Notes: generated from the letters alone by a model not told the origin. Positions 21,833 to 30,751 are shown, counted from the first letter of the stretch. The stretch is 30,896 bases of DNA from an uncultured Oscillospiraceae bacterium (GCA_900544375.1 UQUZ01000030.1:1-30896); one strand, 5' to 3'. Numbers and translations: made by a program.

Positions 21833-21954
21833 AGGAACCGGTTGCATGAGAAGAGCTGCTAAAATGGGTTTGGAATAGAATAGGCCCCAGGCACACGTTA
21901 GCTGGGCTCTGCATGAAGCCCAAAAATAAAAATCAATTTTCGAGACCATTGTAA

Positions 21955-21998
21955 AAAGCACGCTGCAAACCGGGATTATTCCCCTTGCAGCGTGCTTT
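21955..21998 (-). terminator. Terminator hairpin, best on the minus strand
   Basis: A 14-bp perfect stem (AAAGCACGCTGCAA with its complement) surrounds a 16-nt loop. The minus strand continues TTTTTAC, and the plus strand only TTTGCG. It may serve both the 86-aa gene and the small minus-strand frame at 22037-22165. Confidence 0.6.
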
Positions 21999-22036
21999 GC
22001 GATTAAAAATTAAGGTTATTACAAACAAAGCACATC

Positions 22037-22165
22037 CTACCAAACACCGATCGATCCAATTGATTTTTTTCTTCCGCCGCTTAGGAAACGACCCGCTATT
22101 TTTCGTTTGGGTAAAAACAATGCCCGCGCAAAATACAAGGTTTCAAGCGAATTGTCCTTTTGCAT
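22037..22165 (-). CDS. Possible small basic protein, 42 aa
   Basis: A 42-codon frame (MQKDNSLETLYFARALFLPK, then a Lys/Arg/Gly-rich end) starts with ATG behind AGGGAA at 7-8 nt and ends 39 bases before a terminator that works best on the minus strand. No clear promoter and no known family. The rest of 21999-22245 holds nothing else I can identify. Confidence 0.3.
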   Translation of the reverse strand: MQKDNSLETLYFARALFLPKRKIAGRFLSGGRKKSIGSIGVW

Positions 22166-22245
22166 AAAAGAATTCCCTGATGACTCGATTTCTCTGTTTT
22201 AGCAAAACATACAATTCGTTGCAGAAAAAAATACAAAATCTATGC

Positions 22246-22274
22246 TTGACTTCTATGGGAGCGGAAGGTATACT
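22246..22274 (+). promoter_or_regulatory. Promoter of the exporter leader transcript
   Basis: TTGACT (22246-22251) and TATACT (22269-22274) are spaced by 17 bp. Transcription would begin near 22281. Confidence 0.8.
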
Positions 22275-22324
22275 AAACACACAACTTTTTCCAAAGACAC
22301 TTTATGAAAGGAGGCGGGTTCAAA

Positions 22325-22486
22325 GTGACGAAGCGTATGGAGCGTAACGTGCTGCTGGTAGCGTATGTGTGGAATCATACATTTTCCAACGCGTATAGGG
22401 GTAATGCGCAAATTTTTGCACAGTCAGCGGTTGTTTTGCCCGCCTTTCTTCTGAATCAGATTTCAATTGGGGAAGTTCCCTCGTAA
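22325..22486 (+). CDS. BmrB-like leader peptide, 53 aa
   Basis: A 53-codon frame begins with GTG, 10 nt after a strong AAAGGAGG (22307-22314); an ATG at 22304 overlaps that Shine-Dalgarno and is less likely. The product (begins MTKRMERNVLLVAYVWNHTF) is not a known enzyme. A terminator follows 40 bases after its stop, before the exporter genes. In B. subtilis the leader ORF bmrB, of similar length, precedes bmrC-bmrD and controls them by ribosome-mediated attenuation. AGATTTC (22458-22464, inside the ORF) can pair with GAAATCT (22502-22508, after the stop), which a stalled ribosome would disrupt. The role is inferred from layout. Confidence 0.65.
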   Translation: MTKRMERNVLLVAYVWNHTFSNAYRGNAQIFAQSAVVLPAFLLNQISIGEVPS

Positions 22487-22526
22487 GGAGTCTTCCTCGC
22501 GGAAATCTCATAAGAATCGCGGCTTC

Positions 22527-22562
22527 AAAGCATCCCTGATTGCTTCAGGGATGCTTTTTTCT
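22527..22562 (+). terminator. Attenuator terminator before the exporter genes
   Basis: AAAGCATCCCTGA pairs with TCAGGGATGCTTT around a 5-nt loop and is followed by TTTTTTCTTT. It lies in the leader, 64 bases before the first exporter gene. Confidence 0.85.
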
Positions 22563-22625
22563 TTGGAAAAAGAAAAAGGGAATCCAATAAAAAGCGGGTT
22601 CCATGAAAGAGAGGAGCTGAATGAC

Positions 22626-24500
22626 TTGAAAAATGAAAAACGGGCAGTAAGCCGAAGGCGCACCGGGCTAATTCTCCACTTTCTACGTGGGAATGCGCAT
22701 TTATTTTTGATCGCACTGGTGTTTTCCATGCTGAACACGGTTTTTAACGCGCTTACGCCACAAATCATCCGGATCACGGTGGATTCGATCATTGGCGGCG
22801 CTCCGGCCGCAATCCCAGGCTTTATCAAGGGAATCGTGCCTGAAGGGATTTTTGCCGGGAGCGGCATGGCAGCGCTGCTCTTGGCTGCGGGCGCGGTGTT
22901 GGCGGTATCCATTTTATCCGGAGTGAGCATGTATCTTTCCCGCATGGGGTTGGCAAAGGGGACGGAGAACTTCCTTAAAGCGCTACGCGACCGCCTTTAT
23001 GAACATATTCAAAAGCTGCCTTTCGCCTGGCATGTGCAACATCAAACCGGCGAGATCATTCAGCGCTGCACCTCCGATGTGGATGTAATCCGCAATTTTG
23101 TGTGCAACCAGCTGCTGGAAGTGATCCGAACGATCTTTTTAATCGCCCTGTATATGAGCATCATGTTCACAATGAATGTGAAAATCAGCCTGATCGCACT
23201 CTGTTTTATCCCGGTGGTAGCCGCTTATTCCGGCATTTTCTATGCAAAAATTGCAAAGCGGTTCCGCAAGGCGGACGAGGCAGAGGGCGCGCTCTCCTCC
23301 ACCGTGCAGGAGAACCTGACCGGCGTGCGTGTGGTGCGGGCATTTGGCCGGGAAGCATTCGAGATTGAGCGGTTTGATCATAAAAACAATCATTTTGCAA
23401 ACTTATGGATTCGGCTCGGCCGTCTAATGAGCACATACTGGGGCATCGGCGACCTGATGACGGGGCTTCAAATCCTCTGCGTTTTATGCGCCGGCGTTAT
23501 CACCGCGGTGAATGGGGAAATCACGCTTGGCGAGTTTCTGGTATTTGTCTCCTATAACGCCTCCCTCGTTTGGCCGGTGCGCGGGCTTGGGCGCATCCTC
23601 TCCGATATGAGTAAGGCGGGTGTGTCCATTGACCGCGTCGGCTATATTTTAGAGGCGGAGGAGGAGGAAGATCCGCCGCAGGCGAAACGACCTCCGATGA
23701 ATCAGGAGATCCGCTTTGAACACGCAACCTTTTGCTATGAAGGGCAGAAGCCGGTGCTCGATGATGTGACCTTTACCATCCCGGCAGGAAAAACCTTTGC
23801 CATCCTCGGCAGCACGGGCAGCGGCAAATCGACCCTGATGCATCTGCTCGACCGGCTTTATGATCTGCCGGAAGGCAGCGGCAGGATCACAATCGGCGGT
23901 GTGGACATCCGGGAGATTTCACGCAGCTACCTGCGCGGCAAAGTCGGCATTGTTTTGCAGGAGCCGTTCCTTTTTTCCCGCACGATTGCGGAGAATATCC
24001 GGGCAACCAGGCCAGGCGCATCGCTCGAAGCAATCCGCACCGCCGCCGGAATCGCCTGCGTGGATGAGGCAATCGACGGTTTTTCCTCCGGCTACGACAC
24101 AATCGTGGGCGAACGGGGCGTTACGCTTTCCGGTGGGCAGAAGCAGCGGGTTGCCATTGCCCGTATGCTCATGCAGCAGGCGCCGATTATGATCTTTGAT
24201 GATTCCCTTTCCGCCGTGGATGCGGAAACTGACGCGGCAATCCGTAGGGAGCTTCACAGCAAGCTTGGGAATGCCACAGTGATCCTCATCTCCCACCGCA
24301 TCACAACTCTGATGCAAGCGGATGAAATCCTGGTGCTCGACGGCGGCAGGGTGATGCAGCAGGGAACGCATGAGGAGCTGATTGCCCAAGAGGGCATCTA
24401 CCGTTCGATTTATGAAATCCAGATGAACAGCGACGATAGGGAGCTGTTGGAACAGGCGGAATCCTTTCCGCTCAAAGGAGGGGTTGAAAATGGCTTATGA
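22626..24500 (+). CDS. Heterodimeric ABC multidrug exporter subunit, BmrC/YheI-like
   Basis: A 624-aa half-transporter with six predicted membrane segments (about residues 20-330) and a C-terminal ATPase. It has Walker A GSTGSGKST, a Q-loop VLQEPFLFS, a canonical signature LSGGQKQR and Walker B IMIFDDSLSAVD. The catalytic Glu after Walker B is Asp here (DDS), so its own ATP site is degenerate, as in BmrC. The TTG start at 22626 has AGGAG 9 nt upstream. The frame is open further upstream through the attenuator terminator, but that part is not protein-like. It overlaps the next gene by 11 bases. Confidence 0.9.
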   Translation: MKNEKRAVSRRRTGLILHFLRGNAHLFLIALVFSMLNTVFNALTPQIIRITVDSIIGGAPAAIPGFIKGIVPEGIFAGSGMAALLLAAGAVLAVSILSGVSMYLSRMGLAKGTENFLKALRDRLYEHIQKLPFAWHVQHQTGEIIQRCTSDVDVIRNFVCNQLLEVIRTIFLIALYMSIMFTMNVKISLIALCFIPVVAAYSGIFYAKIAKRFRKADEAEGALSSTVQENLTGVRVVRAFGREAFEIERFDHKNNHFANLWIRLGRLMSTYWGIGDLMTGLQILCVLCAGVITAVNGEITLGEFLVFVSYNASLVWPVRGLGRILSDMSKAGVSIDRVGYILEAEEEEDPPQAKRPPMNQEIRFEHATFCYEGQKPVLDDVTFTIPAGKTFAILGSTGSGKSTLMHLLDRLYDLPEGSGRITIGGVDIREISRSYLRGKVGIVLQEPFLFSRTIAENIRATRPGASLEAIRTAAGIACVDEAIDGFSSGYDTIVGERGVTLSGGQKQRVAIARMLMQQAPIMIFDDSLSAVDAETDAAIRRELHSKLGNATVILISHRITTLMQADEILVLDGGRVMQQGTHEELIAQEGIYRSIYEIQMNSDDRELLEQAESFPLKGGVENGL

Positions 24501-26319
24501 AGAGCAGGATTATAACAAACGGGCGTTTGAGTGGCCGGTATGGAAAAGCATTTTGCCTTACCTAAAGCCTTATCAAAAAACACTCCTTGTCATTTTAACG
24601 CTCAATCTCGCCTGTGCGGCGATCGATATTCTGATGCCATTATTTCAGCGGTATGCAATCGATCATTTTATTGAGGCACGCACCTCGTCCGGCCTGATTT
24701 CCTTTGCCGCGGCCTATGCAGGTGTAATCGTGTTTCAGACGGTCAGTGTCATTTGTTTTACGCGCGGCTGCATGCGGGTGGAGATGGGCATGGGGCGCGA
24801 TCTCAAGCGCGCGTGCTTTGTGCATATGCAGACGCTCTCTTTTTCCTATTTTAATATAACGCCGGTAGGGTACATCCTTTCCCGCATTATGAGTGACACC
24901 AACCGCATTGCAGGATTGATGGCGTGGAACCTGATCGATATTCTATGGGCGCTGTTTTATGTGCTTGGCGTGTTTGCGGCGATGCTGGTGCTTAACCCCG
25001 CCCTTGCTTTGCCAGTGATTCTTGTGGTTCCAGTCATCGCAGTATTGACCGCATATTTTCAAAATAGAATTCTACATTGGAACCGTAAAATCCGCAAGGC
25101 GCATTCTCACGTGACGAGCGCCTACAATGAGGGAATTATGGGCGCCAAAACCTCAAAGGCGCTTGTGATCGAGGAGCAGAACTATCAGGAATTTCAGGGC
25201 GTCAGCAACGGGCTGCGCAAGGCCTCCGTTCGCTCTTCCCAGCTCAGTGCCATTTATATTCCGCTGGTGATGTTTTGTAGCTCATTAGCGACGGCAATTG
25301 TCCTCGCACGCGGCGGGCAAATGGTGCAAGAAAACTTGATCCAGATTGGCACGCTCTCCGCCTTCACTTCTTATGCAATCGGCATTTTTGAGCCGATTCA
25401 GCAGCTGGCGCGCACCATTGCGGAGGCCATCTCCGTGCAGGCGAATATTGAGCGCGTGACAGGCCTGCTCGATGTGAAGCCGCAGATCGTTGATCGCCCT
25501 GAGGTAGAGGAGCGCTATGGCAATGTATTTCACCCAAACAAGGAGAATTGGGAGCCCATCCGTGGGGAGATCGAGTTTTGCGACGTTTCTTTTCACTATC
25601 CGGATGGGGAGGAGGAAATCCTCCATCATTTTAACTTAAAGATTCCCGCCGGCTCCACCATTGCAATTGTAGGGGAAACGGGCGCTGGAAAAAGTACGCT
25701 GGTCAACCTTGCCTGCCGGTTTTTTGAGCCGACAAGGGGGCGGATTTTGATTGATGGGCGGGATTACCGCGAGAGAAGCCAGCTCTGGCTCCACAGCCAT
25801 CTGGGATATGTCTTGCAAAACCCGCATTTGTTTTCAGGCACTGTAATGGAAAATATTCGCTATGGGCGGCTGGATGCAACGGACGGGGAAGTGATCGCCG
25901 CAGCCAAGGCCGTATCGGCGGACCAGGTGGTAAAAAAGCTGGAAAAGGGCTATCAAAGCGATGTGGGGGAAGGCGGCGACCGTCTCTCTACCGGTGAAAA
26001 GCAGCTAATCTCCTTTGCTCGCGCGGTGCTGGCGGATCCACGCATTTTTGTGCTGGATGAGGCAACCTCCTCTATTGATACGCAGACAGAGCAGCTGATC
26101 CAGCAGGCAACCGCGAAGCTACTGCAAAACAGAACTTCCTTTCTGATTGCCCACCGCCTTTCGACGATTCGTCAGGCGGACTTGATCTTAGTGGTGAAAG
26201 ATGGGCGGATCGTAGAGCAGGGAAAACACATTGAGCTACTGCAAAAAAAGGGATATTATCACGATTTATACAGCAGGCAGTTCGAGGAAGAATCCTCTAT
26301 GCGAATTTTGGAGGCGTAA
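24490..26319 (+). CDS. Heterodimeric ABC multidrug exporter subunit, BmrD/YheH-like
   Basis: A 609-aa half-transporter with six membrane segments (about residues 20-310) and an ATPase domain. It has Walker A GETGAGKST, Q-loop VLQNPHLFS, Walker B IFVLDEATSSID with the catalytic Glu intact, and switch His in LIAHRLST. The signature is altered to LSTGEKQ. Together with the first subunit this gives one active site (this Walker A/B plus the LSGGQ of the partner) and one degenerate site, the hallmark of heterodimeric exporters such as BmrCD. ATG at 24490 with AAAGGAGG upstream. The overlap with the first gene indicates equimolar synthesis. Confidence 0.92.
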   Translation: MAYEEQDYNKRAFEWPVWKSILPYLKPYQKTLLVILTLNLACAAIDILMPLFQRYAIDHFIEARTSSGLISFAAAYAGVIVFQTVSVICFTRGCMRVEMGMGRDLKRACFVHMQTLSFSYFNITPVGYILSRIMSDTNRIAGLMAWNLIDILWALFYVLGVFAAMLVLNPALALPVILVVPVIAVLTAYFQNRILHWNRKIRKAHSHVTSAYNEGIMGAKTSKALVIEEQNYQEFQGVSNGLRKASVRSSQLSAIYIPLVMFCSSLATAIVLARGGQMVQENLIQIGTLSAFTSYAIGIFEPIQQLARTIAEAISVQANIERVTGLLDVKPQIVDRPEVEERYGNVFHPNKENWEPIRGEIEFCDVSFHYPDGEEEILHHFNLKIPAGSTIAIVGETGAGKSTLVNLACRFFEPTRGRILIDGRDYRERSQLWLHSHLGYVLQNPHLFSGTVMENIRYGRLDATDGEVIAAAKAVSADQVVKKLEKGYQSDVGEGGDRLSTGEKQLISFARAVLADPRIFVLDEATSSIDTQTEQLIQQATAKLLQNRTSFLIAHRLSTIRQADLILVVKDGRIVEQGKHIELLQKKGYYHDLYSRQFEEESSMRILEA

Positions 26320-26398
26320 GATTCTCCCTGTATCTGATTTTCCATTCAGAAGGAGGGCACACTATTGAAGAGATGAAAGATTGAGGGATTGATCATTT

Positions 26399-26632
26399 AT
26401 GAAAAAAGAATTTGAATTTATAGAGCGGGAGCCTTCCGTCAGGGTCGTCTGCCGAAAGAGTAGCCGCCAAAGCCTTTTTCAAAAACTGCGAGACGCGCTG
26501 GAGGAATCTGCGCCTGATCTTTCTATTGAGGAAATAAAGAGTCAAGTACCGCCAGACCAGATGTTTTCAGCGGCGCTTGCCTGTTTGATCTTTCGCAGAG
26601 TACGGCATCAGCAGGAAGAACCGTATAAATAA
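26399..26632 (+). CDS. Hypothetical protein, 77 aa
   Basis: A soluble, charged product (begins MKKEFEFIEREPSVRVVCRK) with predicted helices at 22-36 and 53-68 and no membrane segment. The ATG has only a weak GAGGGA about 11 nt upstream. It starts 79 bases after the exporter gene without a terminator between them, so it may belong to that transcript. No family is recognised. Confidence 0.5.
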   Translation: MKKEFEFIEREPSVRVVCRKSSRQSLFQKLRDALEESAPDLSIEEIKSQVPPDQMFSAALACLIFRRVRHQQEEPYK

Positions 26633-26651
26633 ACGCATGTTAGAAAAAAGC

Positions 26652-26697
26652 TAAAAAAACGGGCCGGTATGCAATGCTTAACATTGTACACCGGCCC
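26652..26697 (-). terminator. spoIIE terminator
   Basis: On the minus strand GGGCCGGTGTACAATG pairs with CATTGCATACCGGCCC (one mismatch) around a 5-nt loop, followed by GTTTTTTTAG. It starts 5 bases after the spoIIE stop. Confidence 0.85.
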
Positions 26698-26702
26698 ATT
26701 GA

Positions 26703-29033
26703 CTATTGATTTTTTGCCGCGACCCCCACAACTACTGTGATGTCATCCGCATGGCCATCCGTTCTTTTGCGCGCCGCTTCTTCAGAGATCCGGTCGGCAA
26801 GCGCCTGTGCGCCGCTCCCCTCAAATTGCTCGAGTTCCTCAAGAATCCATCCGGTACCGGCGCCAAGCGCGCCATCAGAGACCAAAAGGATTAAATCTCC
26901 CGGCTGAAGCTTTGTTTGAAAATTGGAAAACCGGGCTTCCCGCAAAATCCCCGCAGGCATTGAGGCGCGCTCTAACAGCTCTGCCTTTCCTGCTCGGCGC
27001 AAAAAGGAAGCGGCCGCCCCCGCTTTGCAAACGGTGCATGCCCCTGTATAAAAATCAAAACAGGCAAGGTCGAGCGTAGCGAAGGATTCCTCTTCTGATT
27101 TTGCAAGCAAAGCAGAGTTCACAATCCGCAGGGCGGTATCAAAGCCAAGCCCCGATTTTACAAGCTTTGAAAACAGGCCGCTCGCCATCGCGGCATCCAC
27201 GGCGGCCCGCCCACCCGTGCCCATCCCATCGCTGATGAGCAGAATCTGCCGGCCGCGCCCATCGCGGAAGGTTTCAAACGTATCCCCGCACAAGGCAGAT
27301 TCGCCGCAGGTGCGCTGGCTGGCTCCAGTGCGCATGGTAAAAGGCGCTTTTTCGCTGCATGTGAGATAGAGTTCCCCGCTGATCATTTCCAAGCAGGGTG
27401 GATCAAAAGCCCGCCCGCAGGCCTCTTGAAACAGGGAGGGGAGTTCCTTTTGATGGAGCTTCTCTATACCCGGTTGGCCCGTAGCTTCAATATACATCCG
27501 TCCGTTTGCATCAAGGCGGCATATGGTTTCCTGTATTTCCATTCCTGCCCCTTCTAACAAATCGTGGATACGCAGGGCTGTTTCATCATCGAAGAAAAGC
27601 TCTTCCCCATAATCGAGCGATAAATCTTCCAGCAAATCCGCCATCTCACCAAATTGATCCGCGATCACCGCCCGAAGTCGACCCATTCGATTTTGTGCGC
27701 CGGCGCGTGCGATATGGGCGGAAAACTCCTCCCGATACCGGTCGAGCAAGCTGGCCATCCGGATACAACGGCCGGCAAACTGTGCGGGAAGTTTGTCCGG
27801 AGACAGGGGCTCCCCTTTTTCCAGGAGCGCCCCGATGCATTGCACTGCCTCCAGGGTTTCCGTCTCTTTTTCCGCCCAGCACTGCTCCTTCATACCACAC
27901 TGGCCGCAGACGGATTCCCGCACCTGGCCATGCAGCGTATGAAAACCAGGGGTGTAAAGCCTTTTTAAGCTTTCCGACACGGCATCAACCGAAGTGGAAA
28001 CATAGCGCATACCGGAAGCCGCCTCGTGAAGGCGGACGGAAAGCGCACGGGAGGCATCCTGAGAGTGAATTACAGTGGAGGGATTGAGTACAGATTCTAT
28101 TTTTTCGATCCATCTCGTGGGCAGGAAGACGAACAGGACGGTAGCCGCTGCCGTTTCGATCAACGTATGAACCGCCTGGGCGCTCCCTCCCTCTAAAATA
28201 ACAACCACACCGTTGGCAGCGGCAAAGGCTGCCGCACATCCGAATTGCCCAAGCGGGGCGAACAATCCGGCCAGCAGGCCGCCAAAAGCATAGGACCCGG
28301 TTAGGAAACGGAATCCTTCTCCAAACCCCATGGCAACCCCTGCCACGATCCCGGCAATACTGCCCCCGGCCTCCCGGCCGCAACGCGCGCCCAGCAAAAT
28401 CAGAAGTACGGCTGCAATCCTGGCCGGCGCGATCCCGCTCACATCAAAGCCCGCAAGCGCAAATAACAGGATCGCAAAGGAAGATACGATGCAAGCGGTT
28501 TCCTGGGGAGCAAGCACGCGCAGGGAGCCGAACTGGCTGAGGAGAGAAAAAGAGCGGTAGAAAAAATAGGCGGCGCCGCCAGCTAACAGAGACTCTGCGC
28601 CATAGAGGGCCGCCAACGCGGCCGTTAATCCCTCTGACATACCGAGCGCAAGCCCTGTAACCAAGCAGCAAGAAGCCGCGGTCACGCAGGAGAGTGCCTG
28701 AGACAGCGTTTCTTTTTTCACTTGCCGGAGGGCGAAACTGATTACAGACGCCGCAACCACGCTCGCTATATACCGAAGTGGCGTCGCTCCATCCGCGCCG
28801 GAAAATAAATAACCGAGGCTCGCCCCCAGCGAGGCTGCTAAAATGCCGTCTTTGGGGACGCCGGCCACCAGCGCGACCCCTAGCGGGGAAAAAGAGCCAA
28901 AAACGGCCGCCTGAGCGAGCGCAAATCCGGAAACCAACGTAAACGCCTGCCGAAGCAAAAAGCGGGCCGCGGCGGGAATTTCCCGAGGGAATGCGCGAGC
29001 AAAAGGAAGCGCCTGTCCTCTGTTTTTCATCAT
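26703..29033 (-). CDS. spoIIE: Stage II sporulation protein E
   Basis: SpoIIE is the membrane PP2C phosphatase that dephosphorylates SpoIIAA and so activates sigma-F in the forespore; it also binds FtsZ. The 776-aa product has an N-terminal region with about ten membrane segments (residues 25-310), a central regulatory region with a CGQCGMKEQC cysteine cluster, and the C-terminal PP2C domain. That domain has metal-binding Asp motifs LLISDGMGTG and LILLVSDGALGAG and ends in DGHADDITVVV. I chose the ATG at 29033 (MMKNRG) because the promoter at 29097-29130 places the upstream TTG (29117) before the start of transcription. The Shine-Dalgarno here is weak. Length compares with 827 aa in B. subtilis. 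Confidence 0.94.
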   Translation of the reverse strand: MMKNRGQALPFARAFPREIPAAARFLLRQAFTLVSGFALAQAAVFGSFSPLGVALVAGVPKDGILAASLGASLGYLFSGADGATPLRYIASVVAASVISFALRQVKKETLSQALSCVTAASCCLVTGLALGMSEGLTAALAALYGAESLLAGGAAYFFYRSFSLLSQFGSLRVLAPQETACIVSSFAILLFALAGFDVSGIAPARIAAVLLILLGARCGREAGGSIAGIVAGVAMGFGEGFRFLTGSYAFGGLLAGLFAPLGQFGCAAAFAAANGVVVILEGGSAQAVHTLIETAAATVLFVFLPTRWIEKIESVLNPSTVIHSQDASRALSVRLHEAASGMRYVSTSVDAVSESLKRLYTPGFHTLHGQVRESVCGQCGMKEQCWAEKETETLEAVQCIGALLEKGEPLSPDKLPAQFAGRCIRMASLLDRYREEFSAHIARAGAQNRMGRLRAVIADQFGEMADLLEDLSLDYGEELFFDDETALRIHDLLEGAGMEIQETICRLDANGRMYIEATGQPGIEKLHQKELPSLFQEACGRAFDPPCLEMISGELYLTCSEKAPFTMRTGASQRTCGESALCGDTFETFRDGRGRQILLISDGMGTGGRAAVDAAMASGLFSKLVKSGLGFDTALRIVNSALLAKSEEESFATLDLACFDFYTGACTVCKAGAAASFLRRAGKAELLERASMPAGILREARFSNFQTKLQPGDLILLVSDGALGAGTGWILEELEQFEGSGAQALADRISEEAARKRTDGHADDITVVVGVAAKNQ

Positions 29034-29096
29034 TGACACACCACGCTTTGCAAAAGCTGGGCCTGTCCACCCGCGGGCGGGAAAGGCTCTCCTGAC

Positions 29097-29130
29097 ATTA
29101 TAGACAGGCCTTTGCAAAATTTGTGTCGGA
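29097..29130 (-). promoter_or_regulatory. spoIIE promoter with Spo0A-box-like -35
   Basis: On the minus strand a perfect TATAAT (29097-29102) has CCGACA 21 bp upstream (29124-29129). The reverse complement of that block is TGTCGGA, one base from the Spo0A box TGTCGAA. The B. subtilis spoIIE and spoIIG promoters are also Spo0A-activated sigma-A promoters with 21-22 bp spacing, so this fits. Confidence 0.55.
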
Positions 29131-29221
29131 TTGCGAAGCAGAAGAACGGCGCTTTTCTGATCTTTATTATTTTTTCATGCGAAGAAAGTAGAAAAGAACC
29201 CATCACAGAGGATTCATTGTG

Positions 29222-30751
29222 TTATTGTGTGCTTTTGGAAGTTGCCTTATGATTTTCCGCATAGATAAACAACCGATAGTTGAGCTCTTCCGCCTTTTTG
29301 CGCAGCCAAAGCGTTTTGGGCGTTTTCACCTCGGTGCCGTCGCTTTCAAACACTTGAATCGTGCGCAAATAGGGTTCCTTCCGGCAGGCCGTGATGGTGA
29401 TTTTCAGCTTTTGCGTTAAGATGGGCCGGAACCGTGCGATTTTAGAAAATCCAATCACTGTACCGCTGTAAATCTGCTTCCACCGGCTACCGGACAAAAC
29501 CTCGATTGTAAAGGCCTCCACGCGCTGGGAATAGCGCGTATCCTCCTGAAGGACAATTTTATCAATCAAAGATTCCCGCTTAAAATCAAGCAGCACAGTG
29601 TAGCGCTCTGCCTGCACAAGAGGCGAATAGCAGCTTTCGTCTGGCCGCAGGCAGTTTTTGATGAAAAATCCCTCTTTCCCCTCCGGCGCAGTGATGCGCT
29701 CGAAAAGCACTTGATGAGAAAAGGCGGAGCGGAGCCTTCTGCCGAGCTCCGCGAGACGAGCGGCATCTTTTTCATGGATGAGCCCACGCTGATCCGGTGG
29801 GATGTTTAAAAGCAGCAGCGTATTCCCACCCACCGTGGAATAATAAAGATGCAGCAGATTATCAATGGAGCGCACTCTCCCATTCTCTTTTTGATGAAAA
29901 AACCAGCCTGGCCGGATGGAAACGTCTGCCTCGGCGGGGTACCAGATCAGCTCATCGTGCCCTTCCAGCGCCCTGCGGCTTCCAAGATCGCTATAGGCGA
30001 TATCAGCCCCTTTTTTGCGGAAGGCAGGATCATCCGCCTGCTGAGAATTATTTTCGATCGTCTGAATATCGTATGCAAAACGCGGCACCACATTCCACTC
30101 AGAGCGCCGGGTAATTCCGCTTTCGTTTCCAATCCAGCGCACATCCGGCCCGCAGTTGGATATGATACAACCCGGTTGTAAGCGTCGAATGGTTTCATAA
30201 TAGCGGTCAAAATCATATGCCTGCTTCGGCTTTCCATCAAGATAGGTACCGCATGCGCCGTCTAGCCATACAGTGAAGATCTCACCATACTGTGTTAAAA
30301 GTTCCGTAAGCTGCCCCACGTAAAACTCATCATATGCAGGCGTTCCATAACGCTCATCGTGCCGATCCCATGGGGAGAGGTAAATGCCGAATTTCAGCCC
30401 ATATTTTGCACAGGAGCGAGAAAGCTCCCCCACAATATCGCCCTTTCCATTCCTGTAAGGGCTTAAAGCCACGGTGTAATTTGTAAGCTTGCTCGGCCAA
30501 AGGCAAAAGCCATCGTGGTGCTTGGCGGTCAAAATCGCACCGCGCATGCCTGCGTTGCGCAGCGCACGCACCCATTGATCCGTATCCAACTGCGTCGGGC
30601 AAAAAAGGGATGGGCTTGCCTTGCCGTCACTCCATTCCTTATCCAAAAAGGTATTCATTCCGAAATGGAGAAACGCGTAAAACCCAAGCGACTGAATCTC
30701 CAATTGGCGGGTGCTGGGTGTGATTGAGGTGTAAAAATCGAGCCGGTTCAT
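29222..30751 (-). CDS. GH29 alpha-L-fucosidase
   Basis: A 509-aa glycoside hydrolase family 29 enzyme, which removes alpha-linked L-fucose from glycans. The catalytic barrel shows LHFGMNTF (28-35), LTAKHHDGFCLW (74-85), YLSPWDRH (124-131) and VWLDGACGTY (161-170), with D164 as the expected nucleophile. A C-terminal beta-rich part (about 370-490) resembles the F5/8-type carbohydrate-binding module common in this family. No signal peptide, so it is probably cytoplasmic and acts on imported fucosides. ATG with GGGGAGGA 8 nt upstream. It starts 45 bases after the partial gene at the window edge, so it may be in an operon with it. No terminator was seen after its stop. Confidence 0.92.
   Translation of the reverse strand: MNRLDFYTSITPSTRQLEIQSLGFYAFLHFGMNTFLDKEWSDGKASPSLFCPTQLDTDQWVRALRNAGMRGAILTAKHHDGFCLWPSKLTNYTVALSPYRNGKGDIVGELSRSCAKYGLKFGIYLSPWDRHDERYGTPAYDEFYVGQLTELLTQYGEIFTVWLDGACGTYLDGKPKQAYDFDRYYETIRRLQPGCIISNCGPDVRWIGNESGITRRSEWNVVPRFAYDIQTIENNSQQADDPAFRKKGADIAYSDLGSRRALEGHDELIWYPAEADVSIRPGWFFHQKENGRVRSIDNLLHLYYSTVGGNTLLLLNIPPDQRGLIHEKDAARLAELGRRLRSAFSHQVLFERITAPEGKEGFFIKNCLRPDESCYSPLVQAERYTVLLDFKRESLIDKIVLQEDTRYSQRVEAFTIEVLSGSRWKQIYSGTVIGFSKIARFRPILTQKLKITITACRKEPYLRTIQVFESDGTEVKTPKTLWLRKKAEELNYRLFIYAENHKATSKSTQ

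Noticed and set aside
22467..22625. N-terminal extension of the first exporter subunit to 22467
   Set aside because: That stretch runs through the attenuator terminator and is not protein-like. The TTG at 22626 has the proper ribosome site.
29034..29117. Upstream TTG start for SpoIIE at 29117
   Set aside because: It lies upstream of the TATAAT element, so a transcript from that promoter could not include it.
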